Made by a program: the position numbers and the translations under genes | Notes under the pieces: generated by a model | The model's database searches: none | What the model was told of the DNA's origin: nothing | Seen by the model: the letters and a program-made list of their open reading frames with translations, nothing else | Shown: positions 22,412 to 30,307 of the stretch, in pieces | How the letters are laid out: each line of letters opens with the position of its first letter | Position numbering within the stretch: position 1 is the stretch's first letter | Assembly (NCBI GenBank): GCA_037384885.1 | Contig: JARRNO010000028.1 | Coordinates: 1 to 35,011, forward strand | DNA length: 35,011 bases | Source: JARRNO01 sp037384885 | Lineage (GTDB): Bacteria > Acidobacteriota > UBA4820 > DSQY01 | Direction of reading: 5' to 3'

Positions 22412-23605
22412 ATGAGCCAGGAAGACCGCTTGAAGGAAATTTTAGAGAAATCCCTTGAACCGGTTCGCTCCAACTTGGAAGAACTTCGCCGCAACCTGGA
22501 ATCGTTGGCCGGCAACCTGCCTCCCCTTCCTGACCTGGACGTCCTGTCGGCTGAAATCGGCGCTTCCTCCGAGCCGCCCCCTCCAACCGCCGCATCTGCA
22601 ACACCGCCCATCAACAACGAACTCCTATACCGGGCCGGCGCTATCGAGTATGCCTCCAGCCAGGTTGAAATCCTCAAGGAACTCACCGAGGCCGCACAAA
22701 ACTACGCGCAGCGCGGCGCCCTGTTCATTGTCAAAGCCGACAAGGCTCAGGGGTGGAGCGGGTTCGGATTTGATTCCAATGTCAAGGAATGGAGCGTGGA
22801 TCTGGGCAGCGATTACCTCCTCGAAACGCTGACCTCCTCGAGGCAGCGAATGCTGCTGGACGGGACCGTGCCCGGCTTTATCCCAGAACAAGGGGACGCC
22901 AAGAGAAGCCTTATCTCTCCCCTTCTGTTGAAGGGAAAGGCCGCCGCGTTCCTCTATGCGGATTCCGGCAGCGACGGCATGCTGGACCACTATTCACTGG
23001 ATCTCCTGATCCATGTGGCCTCCCTTTGCATCGACATTCTGCCGCTTCATTCAAAGCGCGACCCTCTTCCACCCTCACGTGAGGACGAGAATGTAGTGAT
23101 TCCCGGCGGCCCGGTGCTCTCTTCGCCGCCTCCGCCCGCGCCCAAGCCGGCCCCGAAGGAAGAAGAGGCGCTCTTCACTGATTCGGGAACCCTGGCGGCA
23201 GAAACCGACGCCGCGGATGCCGCAGGAGAGGCTTTCACCTCCGCCGAGCCCACGGACGAAGGCGAAGTAGAGGTCTCCTTCGATGAAGGCGAGCCCGAAA
23301 AAGAGCAAGCCGAGGAAGACGAAATGGCCGGCGGCGCCGCCACTCTGGAAGCCGCGGAAGAACCGATTCCCGAAGACGAACAGAAAGCGCATGAGGACGC
23401 CATGCGGTTTGCAAAGCTCCTCGTTCAGGAAATCGCTCTCTACCATCCGACCGAGGTGGAACAGGGCAAGGAGGGCAAGAACTTGCATTCGCTGCTCAGG
23501 GAAGACATCGAAAGGAGCCGGGAAGCCTATGAGCAGCGCTTCAAGAGCCCGTCTATCCGGGCGCGAGATTATTTCCAGAAGGCCCTCGTCGAACACCTGA
23601 TCTGA
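22412..23605 (+). CDS. Uncharacterised protein: coiled coil, GAF-like domain, acidic linker and conserved C-terminal helical module
   Basis: The product has 397 residues in four visible parts. (1) A short N-terminal coiled coil (about 5-40). (2) A GAF-like domain (about 75-215), with ALFIVKADKAQGWSGFGFD near its start and SLISPLLLKGKAAAFLYAD in its later strands. (3) A Pro/Glu/Asp-rich, probably disordered linker (about 225-325). (4) A C-terminal helical module (about 330-397) with AMRFAKLLVQEIALYHPTE and LLREDIERSREAYEQRF. I have the impression that this last module recurs in Acidobacteriota and some deltaproteobacterial proteins; it has no function I know. GAF domains usually sense small molecules or mediate dimerisation. 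AAGGGGAG lies 5 nt before the ATG, and a strong promoter lies just upstream. Confidence 0.75.
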   Translation: MSQEDRLKEILEKSLEPVRSNLEELRRNLESLAGNLPPLPDLDVLSAEIGASSEPPPPTAASATPPINNELLYRAGAIEYASSQVEILKELTEAAQNYAQRGALFIVKADKAQGWSGFGFDSNVKEWSVDLGSDYLLETLTSSRQRMLLDGTVPGFIPEQGDAKRSLISPLLLKGKAAAFLYADSGSDGMLDHYSLDLLIHVASLCIDILPLHSKRDPLPPSREDENVVIPGGPVLSSPPPPAPKPAPKEEEALFTDSGTLAAETDAADAAGEAFTSAEPTDEGEVEVSFDEGEPEKEQAEEDEMAGGAATLEAAEEPIPEDEQKAHEDAMRFAKLLVQEIALYHPTEVEQGKEGKNLHSLLREDIERSREAYEQRFKSPSIRARDYFQKALVEHLI

Positions 23606-23647
23606 CCGGATCCGCCGCGCCGGAACGTGTATCTTGGACCGGTTTCC

Positions 23648-25804
23648 ATGACCCTTGGACGAACAATTCGGGCTGGTGGGAACGCCTTGCTTCTTATTGC
23701 CCTGCTTATGTTGCAGGTGCGCGCTCGTCCCAGTCAGGGCTTTTCATGGAAAGCGGTGGGAAAACTTCCACTTAAACAGCGCATTGAAGCCCTGGCTTCA
23801 GCCCTGCCGCTGGTTCGGATCGAACCCGATCGAAGCCTTGTCTGCCTGGCGCTTGGAAGCGCACTGGACGACGACGGCAAACCCAAGGAAGCCCTCCCCT
23901 ATCTATTGCGCGCCTCGTCCCGCTCATGCCCGCTGTGGGAATACGCCGTGCGCTTCAGGCTCGACCAGCTTTCGGGTGATCCCCCGACCCAACAAGCCGT
24001 TGACCTCTGGAAATCACTGTTCTGGGCCGGCCCTGCAGCGTCGTTCAGGGGCGAAGCCGCCGCTGTACTCAGCCAGTTTTACCTTAACAGCAGCACGCCC
24101 GCGAAAGCCCTTCCCTATTTCCGGTGGATCCTCAAGCAAAATCGCTATGACGTCCTGGCCGCATCCCGGCTCGCCTCGCTTTATCTGAAATCGGGGCGCC
24201 GCGAGGCCGCGCACGCCCTGGCGGTGTGGCTCTGGACAGAAATGCCCGCCGACGAGAATTCCAAGTCTTTTTTCGAAAACCATCCGGCCTTGGAAAACGA
24301 AATGAACTCCCTGCCTCCCATCGAATACCTCAGACGGCTGGCCCGCCTGGATGCCGAAGGTGACTGGCGCACCCTGGAGCGGGAGCTGCCCCGCTTTCAT
24401 CCGCGCTCCACGGTCCAGACGGCTTGGAAGCGATTCCTGCAGGCCAGGTTGGACGAAAGGAGGGGCCGTGACTTCCAGGCTTATAAGACCTATCTGAACG
24501 TCCGTGGCGACCCTTACGCGAAAGCCGCATCCCTTCGCAGGGCCGCCCTCCTTCTTCCGGGGCTGCAGGATCCCGAAAAGTTGATCGCCACCCTGGTCCC
24601 GCGAATCGAATCGCTTCCCAGTCATCATTCCGGACGCGCCTCCTGCCTTCTTGCAGTGGCGCGGTACTATTCCGGCGCTCAGAATGCGGCGCTCACGGCA
24701 AAATATGCTTTTGAGGCACTCGCTCTTTCACCGGCAAGCCTGACGGCGTGTGAATTTCTATATGAAGCCGCCTGGGAGATGCAACTTTCCGGCGACGCCG
24801 CGGGTTTCGTTCGGACGCTGCAAAACTTGGCGGCCGTTCTGCCCGAAGACAACGATTACCGGTCCGCCGCGCTCTTTTCGCTCCTGCTGCGCGGAAAGCT
24901 GCATGGAGAAAAAGCCGACTCGGCGAGACGGGAAATTCTCACTGAAGGAAAATATGGGTATTTCGGATACCGCATCAGAAAAGGACCGCCTGCCAGGTCT
25001 TCGTCAAGCCCGGTTCTTTTCAAGCCTTCAGCGCCCAAATCGGGCGGTCATCGTTACAAGGCCGAGCTGCTGCAGGTCATGGGATTTTACCGGGAAGCCG
25101 CTGAAGAATTTCGAATGGCCGGGAAAAGGAGTCCCTCGCGGTCGCTCTCCTGGCAGCGCGCCGTCGCCTTCAGTCTGGCCGACAGGCCCGTCCAGGCGGT
25201 CGTCGCGGCTAGAAGTGCTTACCCGAGGGCGTGGACTCGTGCCGGAGACCGCGTGCCGAAGCGTGCCTGGGAAATTATTTATCCGCTTCGATTTCCCGAT
25301 ATTCTTCAAAAAGAAGCCTCCCGTTGCGGCCTGCCTCCGCTTTTGCTGGCCGCCGTCATACGCAGAGAAAGCCTCTGGAATGAAACGGCGGTTTCCGGGG
25401 CCGGCGCCTCCGGTCTCATGCAGCTCATGCCCGGAACGGCCGCTTCGGTTGCGACCCGGCACGGTCTCCCTCCGCTCACGCGCGATCGCCTTTTTGATCC
25501 CTCCTGGAATACGAGGGCCGGCGCCACGTATTTCAAAGGGCTTCTCGAGCGCTACGACGACAAGGTTTATCTTGCCCTGGCCGCCTACAACGCGGGAACC
25601 ACCAACGTCGACCAGTGGCTTGCCCGTCCCGGATGCCCTGCTGATCCCGAAGGCTTTATTGAATCGATTCCCTATCGAGAAACACGCAGCTATGTCCGGC
25701 AGATCTACCTGAATGACTGGGAATACCACAGGATCTACCCCGGGATCCACTCTTCCATGCTGCCTTACGGCGACGCGCCCGCCAGGATTCATTTCCATAA
25801 TTAG
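23648..25804 (+). CDS. Soluble lytic murein transglycosylase-like protein (SLT, GH23)
   Basis: The product has 718 residues. A hydrophobic segment (TIRAGGNALLLIALLMLQV, residues 5-23) should act as a signal peptide. Residues about 30-540 form a long alpha-superhelix of TPR-like repeats, the U-domain of Slt70-type enzymes. The C-terminal catalytic domain has the GH23 motifs: AVIRRESLWN with catalytic Glu574, SGAGASGLMQLMPGTA, and ALAAYNAG (643-650). It cleaves the MurNAc-GlcNAc bond in peptidoglycan, leaving 1,6-anhydroMurNAc ends in the periplasm. An in-frame GTG at 23627 gives seven more residues; neither start has a strong ribosome-binding site, and the ATG gives the more typical signal peptide. 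It lies 42 nt downstream of the GAF-like gene and is probably co-transcribed with it. Confidence 0.92.
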   Translation: MTLGRTIRAGGNALLLIALLMLQVRARPSQGFSWKAVGKLPLKQRIEALASALPLVRIEPDRSLVCLALGSALDDDGKPKEALPYLLRASSRSCPLWEYAVRFRLDQLSGDPPTQQAVDLWKSLFWAGPAASFRGEAAAVLSQFYLNSSTPAKALPYFRWILKQNRYDVLAASRLASLYLKSGRREAAHALAVWLWTEMPADENSKSFFENHPALENEMNSLPPIEYLRRLARLDAEGDWRTLERELPRFHPRSTVQTAWKRFLQARLDERRGRDFQAYKTYLNVRGDPYAKAASLRRAALLLPGLQDPEKLIATLVPRIESLPSHHSGRASCLLAVARYYSGAQNAALTAKYAFEALALSPASLTACEFLYEAAWEMQLSGDAAGFVRTLQNLAAVLPEDNDYRSAALFSLLLRGKLHGEKADSARREILTEGKYGYFGYRIRKGPPARSSSSPVLFKPSAPKSGGHRYKAELLQVMGFYREAAEEFRMAGKRSPSRSLSWQRAVAFSLADRPVQAVVAARSAYPRAWTRAGDRVPKRAWEIIYPLRFPDILQKEASRCGLPPLLLAAVIRRESLWNETAVSGAGASGLMQLMPGTAASVATRHGLPPLTRDRLFDPSWNTRAGATYFKGLLERYDDKVYLALAAYNAGTTNVDQWLARPGCPADPEGFIESIPYRETRSYVRQIYLNDWEYHRIYPGIHSSMLPYGDAPARIHFHN

Positions 25805-25887
25805 CCTTAAGTTTCCGATTGTTAAAGTGCTTTAGCAAGAACGCTTCCCGGTTCCTTGACGCCCGTCTCAACGCGCACCGGAGGATG

Positions 25888-25917
25888 TTGACGACAAAAG
25901 CCCTAGTCTGCTATATT
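25888..25917 (+). promoter_or_regulatory. Sigma-70-type promoter of the tRNA-Val / thrS unit
   Basis: TTGACG (25888-25893), an 18-nt spacer and TATATT (25912-25917) place the transcription start near 25924, six or so bases before the mature tRNA 5' end. It is the only good promoter seen before thrS. Confidence 0.65.
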
Positions 25918-25929
25918 TACGCTCCGTGT

Positions 25930-26005
25930 AGGCGCGTAGCTCAGATGGGAGAGCGCTACCTTGACACGGTAGAGGTCAGCGGTTCGATCCCGCTCGCGCC
26001 TACCA
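25930..26005 (+). tRNA. tRNA-Val (anticodon GAC)
   Basis: The 76-nt gene folds into a full cloverleaf: a 7-bp acceptor stem AGGCGCG/CGCGCCT with all pairs, a D stem GCTC/GAGC, an anticodon stem CTACC/GGTAG with loop TTGACAC, a T stem AGCGG/CCGCT with loop TTCGATC, discriminator A and an encoded CCA end. The anticodon GAC reads the valine codons GUC and GUU. It lies 32 nt before the thrS start with no terminator between, so it is probably the first part of the thrS transcript and is released by tRNA processing enzymes. Confidence 0.97.
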
Positions 26006-26037
26006 CTACCTTTTCTGCATGTTTTGCCGAGGCTTTT

Positions 26038-27993
26038 GTGAATGAAGTGCAGGTAACCCTGCCCGACGGGAGCGAAAAGCAGTTTCCTGAGGGCGCCACG
26101 GCCTTGACCGTGGCCGAAAACATCTCGTCCAGACTGGCCGCCGACGCCCTGGCGGCCAAAATCGACGAGCGGCTCAGCGATGTTTACTGGCCGCTGCCTG
26201 AGAAGTGTCGCCTGGAGATTGTCACATCGCGCTCCCCCGAGGCGTTGGACATTTACAGGCATTCCTGCGCCCACCTTATGGCCAACGCAGTTAAGGAACT
26301 GTTTCCTGATGCCAAGATCGCCATCGGTCCTGTCATCGAGGACGGCTTTTATTACGATTTCGACCGCGAGGAGCCGTTCACACCCGAAGATCTCGAGAAG
26401 ATCGAAAACCGCATGGCGGAAATCGCGTCCCGGGATACGCCCATCCGGCGGGAAGAATTGCCCTGGGAGGACGCCAAGGCGCTGTTCGACGGCGAAAATG
26501 AGCCCTATAAGTCAGAGCTGGCGTATGAGAGGGGGCAGAGCGAACCGGTCTCCATTTACCGCCAGGGAGATTTCAACGACTTCTGCCGGGGGCCCCACCT
26601 CCCCTCCACCGGAAGAATCAAGCCCGGCACGTTCAAGCTCCTTTCCGTAGCCGGTGCATACTGGAAGGGGGACGAGCACAACAAGATGCTCCAGCGCATC
26701 TATGCCACAGCCTTTCTCACCCGGAAAGAACTGGAGGATCACCTTGGCCGGCTGGAAGAGGCTCGGGAAAGAGACCACAGAAAGCTCGGCAAAGAGCTGG
26801 GGCTGTTCCTCTTTCATCCCTGGGCCCCCGCTTCGCCGTTTTTCACCCCCAAGGGGGCTCTCGTTTACAACGGCCTCGTGGACTTGATGCGCGGCTATTA
26901 CCGGAAATACGATTATCAAGAGGTGGTGACCCCTCAGGTTTTCGACGTGGAGCTCTGGAAACGATCGGGCCATTACGATCACTACCGGGACAACATGTTC
27001 CTCTCCGAAATAGACGGCCGGGAATTCGGCGTCAAGCCCATGAACTGCCCAGGCCACTGCCTCATGTTCGAAAGCGAGACCCGGTCTTACCGGGACCTGC
27101 CCCTCAGAATCGCCGACTTCGGCCGCCTTCATCGATATGAACGAAGCGGTGTGACGCAGGGACTGACGCGCGTCCGCTCCTTTTCCCAGGACGACGCGCA
27201 CATCTTTTGCCGTCCTGGACAAATCGGCTCCGAAATCGGCGCGCTTATCGACTTGGTTCAGGATGTTTTCGCCATCTTCGGCTTCACGGATCTCCAGGTC
27301 TTTTTGTCCACGCGCCCCGGGGACTCCGTGGGTTCGGACGCAATTTGGGAGCAGGCAGAGAAGGCCCTTAAGTCGGTGTTGTCTGAGCGCGAGATGAAGT
27401 TCACCCTGGACCCCGGCGAGGGCGTTTTCTATGGTCCCAAGATCGATTTCAAAGTCAAGGACGCCATCGGCCGGCCCTGGCAGCTTGCAACGATTCAGCT
27501 CGATTTCAACCTGCCAGAGAGGTTCGGCCTGACCTTCGTCTCCGACAACAACACCCAGGAACGACCCGTCATGATACACAGGGCCATTCTTGGATCCATC
27601 GAACGTTTTATGGGCGTTCTGATTGAGCACTATAAAGGAGCTTTCCCGCTGTGGCTCGCCCCTGTCCAGGTCCGCATCCTCCCCATCGCTGACCGGCACG
27701 CCGCGTATGCGGAAAAGGTGGCTGCCTCCATGCGTACGGCGGGCATCCGAGTGGAAGTCGACGCCCGCCCTGAAAAAACGGGCTACAAGATTCGCGACGC
27801 CCAGATGATGAAAATTCCTTATATGCTGATCCTCGGCGATCGCGAAATGGACGCGGGAACGGTCTCCGTTCGGAGCCGGTCCGGAGGTGACAGGGGCGCC
27901 GCGCCACTTGACGAATTCATATCAATGGTCTTAAAAAGAATTGAAACCATGTCGAACGAGCTCGATGAAGGAGGGTACGATACGAGATCATGA
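26038..27993 (+). CDS. thrS: Threonyl-tRNA synthetase
   Basis: This is a 651-residue class II synthetase of full length. The order is TGS domain (about 1-62), editing domain with HSCAH at 75-79, catalytic core with motif 2 (RLHRYERSG), and a C-terminal anticodon-binding domain beginning near PVQVRILPI. The zinc ligands that recognise threonine are present: Cys337 in NCPGHC, His388 in DDAHIFC and His514 in MIHRAILGS. The frame runs back through the tRNA gene, which cannot be coding. The GTG at 26038 with GAGG 5 nt upstream gives the family-like start MNEVQVTLPDG. Only 32 nt separate it from tRNA-Val, so there is no room for a long tRNA-mimicking leader or a T-box. Its 3' end overlaps infC by 14 nt. 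Confidence 0.97.
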   Translation: MNEVQVTLPDGSEKQFPEGATALTVAENISSRLAADALAAKIDERLSDVYWPLPEKCRLEIVTSRSPEALDIYRHSCAHLMANAVKELFPDAKIAIGPVIEDGFYYDFDREEPFTPEDLEKIENRMAEIASRDTPIRREELPWEDAKALFDGENEPYKSELAYERGQSEPVSIYRQGDFNDFCRGPHLPSTGRIKPGTFKLLSVAGAYWKGDEHNKMLQRIYATAFLTRKELEDHLGRLEEARERDHRKLGKELGLFLFHPWAPASPFFTPKGALVYNGLVDLMRGYYRKYDYQEVVTPQVFDVELWKRSGHYDHYRDNMFLSEIDGREFGVKPMNCPGHCLMFESETRSYRDLPLRIADFGRLHRYERSGVTQGLTRVRSFSQDDAHIFCRPGQIGSEIGALIDLVQDVFAIFGFTDLQVFLSTRPGDSVGSDAIWEQAEKALKSVLSEREMKFTLDPGEGVFYGPKIDFKVKDAIGRPWQLATIQLDFNLPERFGLTFVSDNNTQERPVMIHRAILGSIERFMGVLIEHYKGAFPLWLAPVQVRILPIADRHAAYAEKVAASMRTAGIRVEVDARPEKTGYKIRDAQMMKIPYMLILGDREMDAGTVSVRSRSGGDRGAAPLDEFISMVLKRIETMSNELDEGGYDTRS

Positions 27994-28513
27994 GCGAAGG
28001 CCTCACAGAGGGCCGCGAATTCCCCAGCATATTCGAGTCCCGGAAATCCGGGTCATCGATGTGGACGGAGAGCAGTTGGGCATCATGACTTCTGAGGAAG
28101 CACTCAACATCGCCCGTGACAAGGGCCTGGACCTCGTTGAGGTGGCTCCCACCGCCCAGCCGCCGGTATGCCGCATTATCGACTACGGCAAATACCTTTA
28201 CGATGAAAAAAAGAAGGCCCAGGAGGCCAAGAAAAAGCAGAAAGTGATCGTCGTAAAGGAAATCAAGCTTCGTCCAAAAATCGAAGAGCACGATTATCAG
28301 GTGAAGAAGCGCCGCGTGGACCAGTTCCTGCAGGAAGGGAACAAGGTCAAGGTGACTGTCCGCTTTCGAGGACGCGAAATCGTTCATCCTGAAATGGCAC
28401 AGAAGATTCTTTCCCGGCTGGCCACCGAGGTGGTGAACTGGGGAAAGATCGAGCGGGCTCCGACCATGGAGGGGCGCACTATGGTCATGCTGCTCAGTCC
28501 CGTGAAGAAGTAA
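27980..28513 (+). CDS. infC: Translation initiation factor IF-3, probable ATA start
   Basis: The product has 177 residues, normal for IF-3. The N-terminal domain contains IRVPEIRVIDVDGEQLGIM and VEVAPTAQPPVCRIIDYGKY. The linker is basic (KKKAQEAKKKQK), and the C-terminal domain ends with MEGRTMVMLLSPVKK. IF-3 binds the 30S subunit, checks start codons and stops early 50S joining. AAGGAGGG at 27968-27975 points to the ATA at 27980. The alternatives fit worse: an in-frame ATG at 27965 lies before this Shine-Dalgarno and has none of its own, and a TTG lies at 27941. infC genes are known to use rare AUU/AUC/AUA starts so that IF-3 can repress its own translation. The start overlaps the thrS stop. 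Confidence 0.93.
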   Translation: MRDHERRPHRGPRIPQHIRVPEIRVIDVDGEQLGIMTSEEALNIARDKGLDLVEVAPTAQPPVCRIIDYGKYLYDEKKKAQEAKKKQKVIVVKEIKLRPKIEEHDYQVKKRRVDQFLQEGNKVKVTVRFRGREIVHPEMAQKILSRLATEVVNWGKIERAPTMEGRTMVMLLSPVKK

Positions 28514-28537
28514 AGCTAAGTATTCGGAGGTTTACGG

Positions 28538-28735
28538 ATGTCCAAAATGAAAACCAACCGGGGCGCGGCCAAGCGCTTCCGTGTCACTGGAACGGGAAAG
28601 GTCAAGCGTTGGAAGGCCTATCACCGGCACATCTTGACCAGCAAAGACCGCAAGCGCAAGAACCGTCTTCAGGAATCCGCCCTTATTTCCAAGGCGGACG
28701 AGAAGAAGGTGAAGCGCCTCATTCCCTACGCCTAA
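28538..28735 (+). CDS. rpmI: 50S ribosomal protein L35
   Basis: A 65-residue, very basic protein with the L35 landmarks KMKTNRGAAKRFRVTGTGK at the start and YHRHILTSKDRKRKNRL in the middle. It is part of the large ribosomal subunit. GGAGG precedes the ATG at 28538. It lies between infC (24-nt gap) and rplT (12-nt gap), the conserved infC-rpmI-rplT order, in which L20 usually represses rpmI and rplT translation. Confidence 0.97.
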   Translation: MSKMKTNRGAAKRFRVTGTGKVKRWKAYHRHILTSKDRKRKNRLQESALISKADEKKVKRLIPYA

Positions 28736-28747
28736 AGGAGACTCCAG

Positions 28748-29104
28748 ATGCCCAGAGTCCGTCGTGGACACAACAAGATTCAGCGGCGCAAGAAGATCAT
28801 GCGCCTCGCGAAGGGCTATTACGGCGCCAAGGGACGTCTCTACCGGTCCGCCAAGGAGCAGGTGGAGCGTTCGCTGCAGTTCTCGTATATCGGGAGGAAG
28901 CTGAAAAAGCGTGACTTCCGGAGACTGTGGATCGTGCGCATTAACGCCCTTTGCAGGCAGAACGACATTTCTTACAGCCGCTTCATGGACGGCTTGAAGA
29001 GAGCCGACATCAAACTGGACCGAAAGTCCCTAGCCGATTTGGCCCTGACCGATCCAGCCGCCTTCGGGGGGCTCGTGGATCAGGCCAAAAAGGCCCTGAG
29101 CTGA
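28748..29104 (+). CDS. rplT: 50S ribosomal protein L20
   Basis: A 118-residue protein of normal length with the L20 signature: MPRVRRGHNKIQRRKKIMR at the start, then AKGYYGAKGRLYRSAKEQVE, RRLWIVRINALCRQNDISYS and LADLALTDPAAFGGLVDQAK. It is needed early in 50S assembly and commonly acts as the feedback repressor of the rpmI-rplT mRNA. AAAGGAG precedes the ATG. Confidence 0.97.
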   Translation: MPRVRRGHNKIQRRKKIMRLAKGYYGAKGRLYRSAKEQVERSLQFSYIGRKLKKRDFRRLWIVRINALCRQNDISYSRFMDGLKRADIKLDRKSLADLALTDPAAFGGLVDQAKKALS

Positions 29105-29110
29105 TTTTAG

Positions 29111-29136
29111 AGCCGGGGGGAATCCCTCCCCCGGCT
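29111..29136 (+). terminator. Hairpin between rplT and the DUF4388 gene
   Basis: A perfect 9-bp stem AGCCGGGGG / CCCCCGGCT with an 8-nt loop sits 6 nt after the rplT stop and 6 nt before the next ATG. There is no U run after it, so it may be an mRNA-stabilising or attenuating hairpin rather than a true terminator. It occupies the place where a ribosome-binding site for the next gene would be. Confidence 0.45.
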
Positions 29137-29142
29137 TATCCC

Positions 29143-30285
29143 ATGCCTCTGATCGGCGATTTTTCTACAATGAGCTTGCCCGATCTTCTTCAGTGGCTGG
29201 CCATCAGCCAGAAGACGGGGATTCTGCTTCTTCAGCGAGAGGAGATCGTCAAGGAGATCTACTTTCGCGACGGCAGAATTATCTCTTCTGCTTCCAACGA
29301 CCCCCGCGAGTATTTCGGTCAATTCCTTCTCGCCTACGGAAAGCTCGAGGAATCCCAGCTTCTGGACGCCTTTGCCGAACAAGCGAGGACCGGCGTCAAG
29401 CTCGGTCGCATCCTGGTCGTCAGCGGCTATCTGGACGAAGATGAAGTCCAGCGCTTTCTGCGCATCAAGGCCGAGGAGACCATCTACGATCTCTTTCTCT
29501 GGGAAAACGGAGAGTTCAAGTTTTACACGGATGTTCCAGCCCAGGGAAATCACGTACCCATTTCCATGGACGTCACTTCAATCCTCATGGAGGGGAGCCG
29601 CCGCTCGGACGAATGGCGCCGCATTCGCGAAGCTTTTCCCACCGGAGGCACCGTGATCGGCATTGCTCCCGACAGCCTCACCCGGGAGATTCTGGCGGAT
29701 CCCCTTTACAACCGGATGGTTCAACTTCTCGAGTCCCCGAAGCGAATCAGCGACCTTTGCCTCATGTTCCACGCCAGCGACTTTGCCGTGCACAAGACGC
29801 TCTTCGACATGTACCGAATGGGTGTCATCCAGGTTCTGGAAAGCGGCGAACCAGAGGAAGTGCGCCGCATTCCGAAGGACCTCCAGATCAGGGAACTTGC
29901 AAACCAGGGGTTGAAGCAGTTCAACCAGATGGATTACGAAGCCAGCATTCAAACCTTCAAGGCTGCTCTCGACATCGATCCCACCCATGCTTTGGCGCGG
30001 GCCATGATTCAGAAGGCCTACAAGGAAATCAAGCAGGACCTCGTCACAGACGAGTTCTCCATTGAGCATGTCCCCTTCCTCAAGCGGAGCCTGAGCGAAC
30101 TCCACGAGCAGGAATTCACGCCCCAGGAAAACTACATCTTGAGCCGGATCGACGGCACCAACGCCGTACAAAACATCATCCGCCTTTCCCCTATTCAGGA
30201 AATCAAAGCCCTGCTCATCTTCAAACGTCTCGCAAAAGACGCGTTGATCGGGTTCCTTCCACCTCCCGCCTCACCTGCGAACTAA
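29143..30285 (+). CDS. DUF4388 domain protein with C-terminal TPR region
   Basis: The product has 380 residues. The N-terminal 100 or so residues match the DUF4388 (PATAN-like) pattern: GDFSTMSLPDLLQWLAISQ, KTGILLLQREEIVKEIYF and RDGRIISSASNDPREYFGQF. The middle continues the domain (KAEETIYDLFLWENGEFKFY). A TPR-like unit lies near 255-290 (ANQGLKQFNQMDYEASIQTF), and a final helical part resembles the start of the domain again. Such proteins are found with gliding or two-component signalling systems, and their exact role is unknown. The ATG at 29143 gives the family-like start MPLIGDFS. It has no clear Shine-Dalgarno because the hairpin described above occupies that position. The Fe-S oxidoreductase gene follows after 22 nt. 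Confidence 0.8.
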   Translation: MPLIGDFSTMSLPDLLQWLAISQKTGILLLQREEIVKEIYFRDGRIISSASNDPREYFGQFLLAYGKLEESQLLDAFAEQARTGVKLGRILVVSGYLDEDEVQRFLRIKAEETIYDLFLWENGEFKFYTDVPAQGNHVPISMDVTSILMEGSRRSDEWRRIREAFPTGGTVIGIAPDSLTREILADPLYNRMVQLLESPKRISDLCLMFHASDFAVHKTLFDMYRMGVIQVLESGEPEEVRRIPKDLQIRELANQGLKQFNQMDYEASIQTFKAALDIDPTHALARAMIQKAYKEIKQDLVTDEFSIEHVPFLKRSLSELHEQEFTPQENYILSRIDGTNAVQNIIRLSPIQEIKALLIFKRLAKDALIGFLPPPASPAN

Positions 30286-30307
30286 GGACCCCAAAGGCGC
30301 TCGGAGC

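Noticed and set aside
24750..25712. 320-codon open frame overlapping the lytic transglycosylase gene in another frame
   Set aside because: It lies wholly inside the SLT gene, whose catalytic motifs are in the other frame. No ribosome-binding site and no recognisable domain.
26512..27699. Long antisense open frame (395 codons) opposite thrS
   Set aside because: The plus-strand frame is an unmistakable threonyl-tRNA synthetase. The antisense frame has no family resemblance and is a by-product of GC-rich codon usage.
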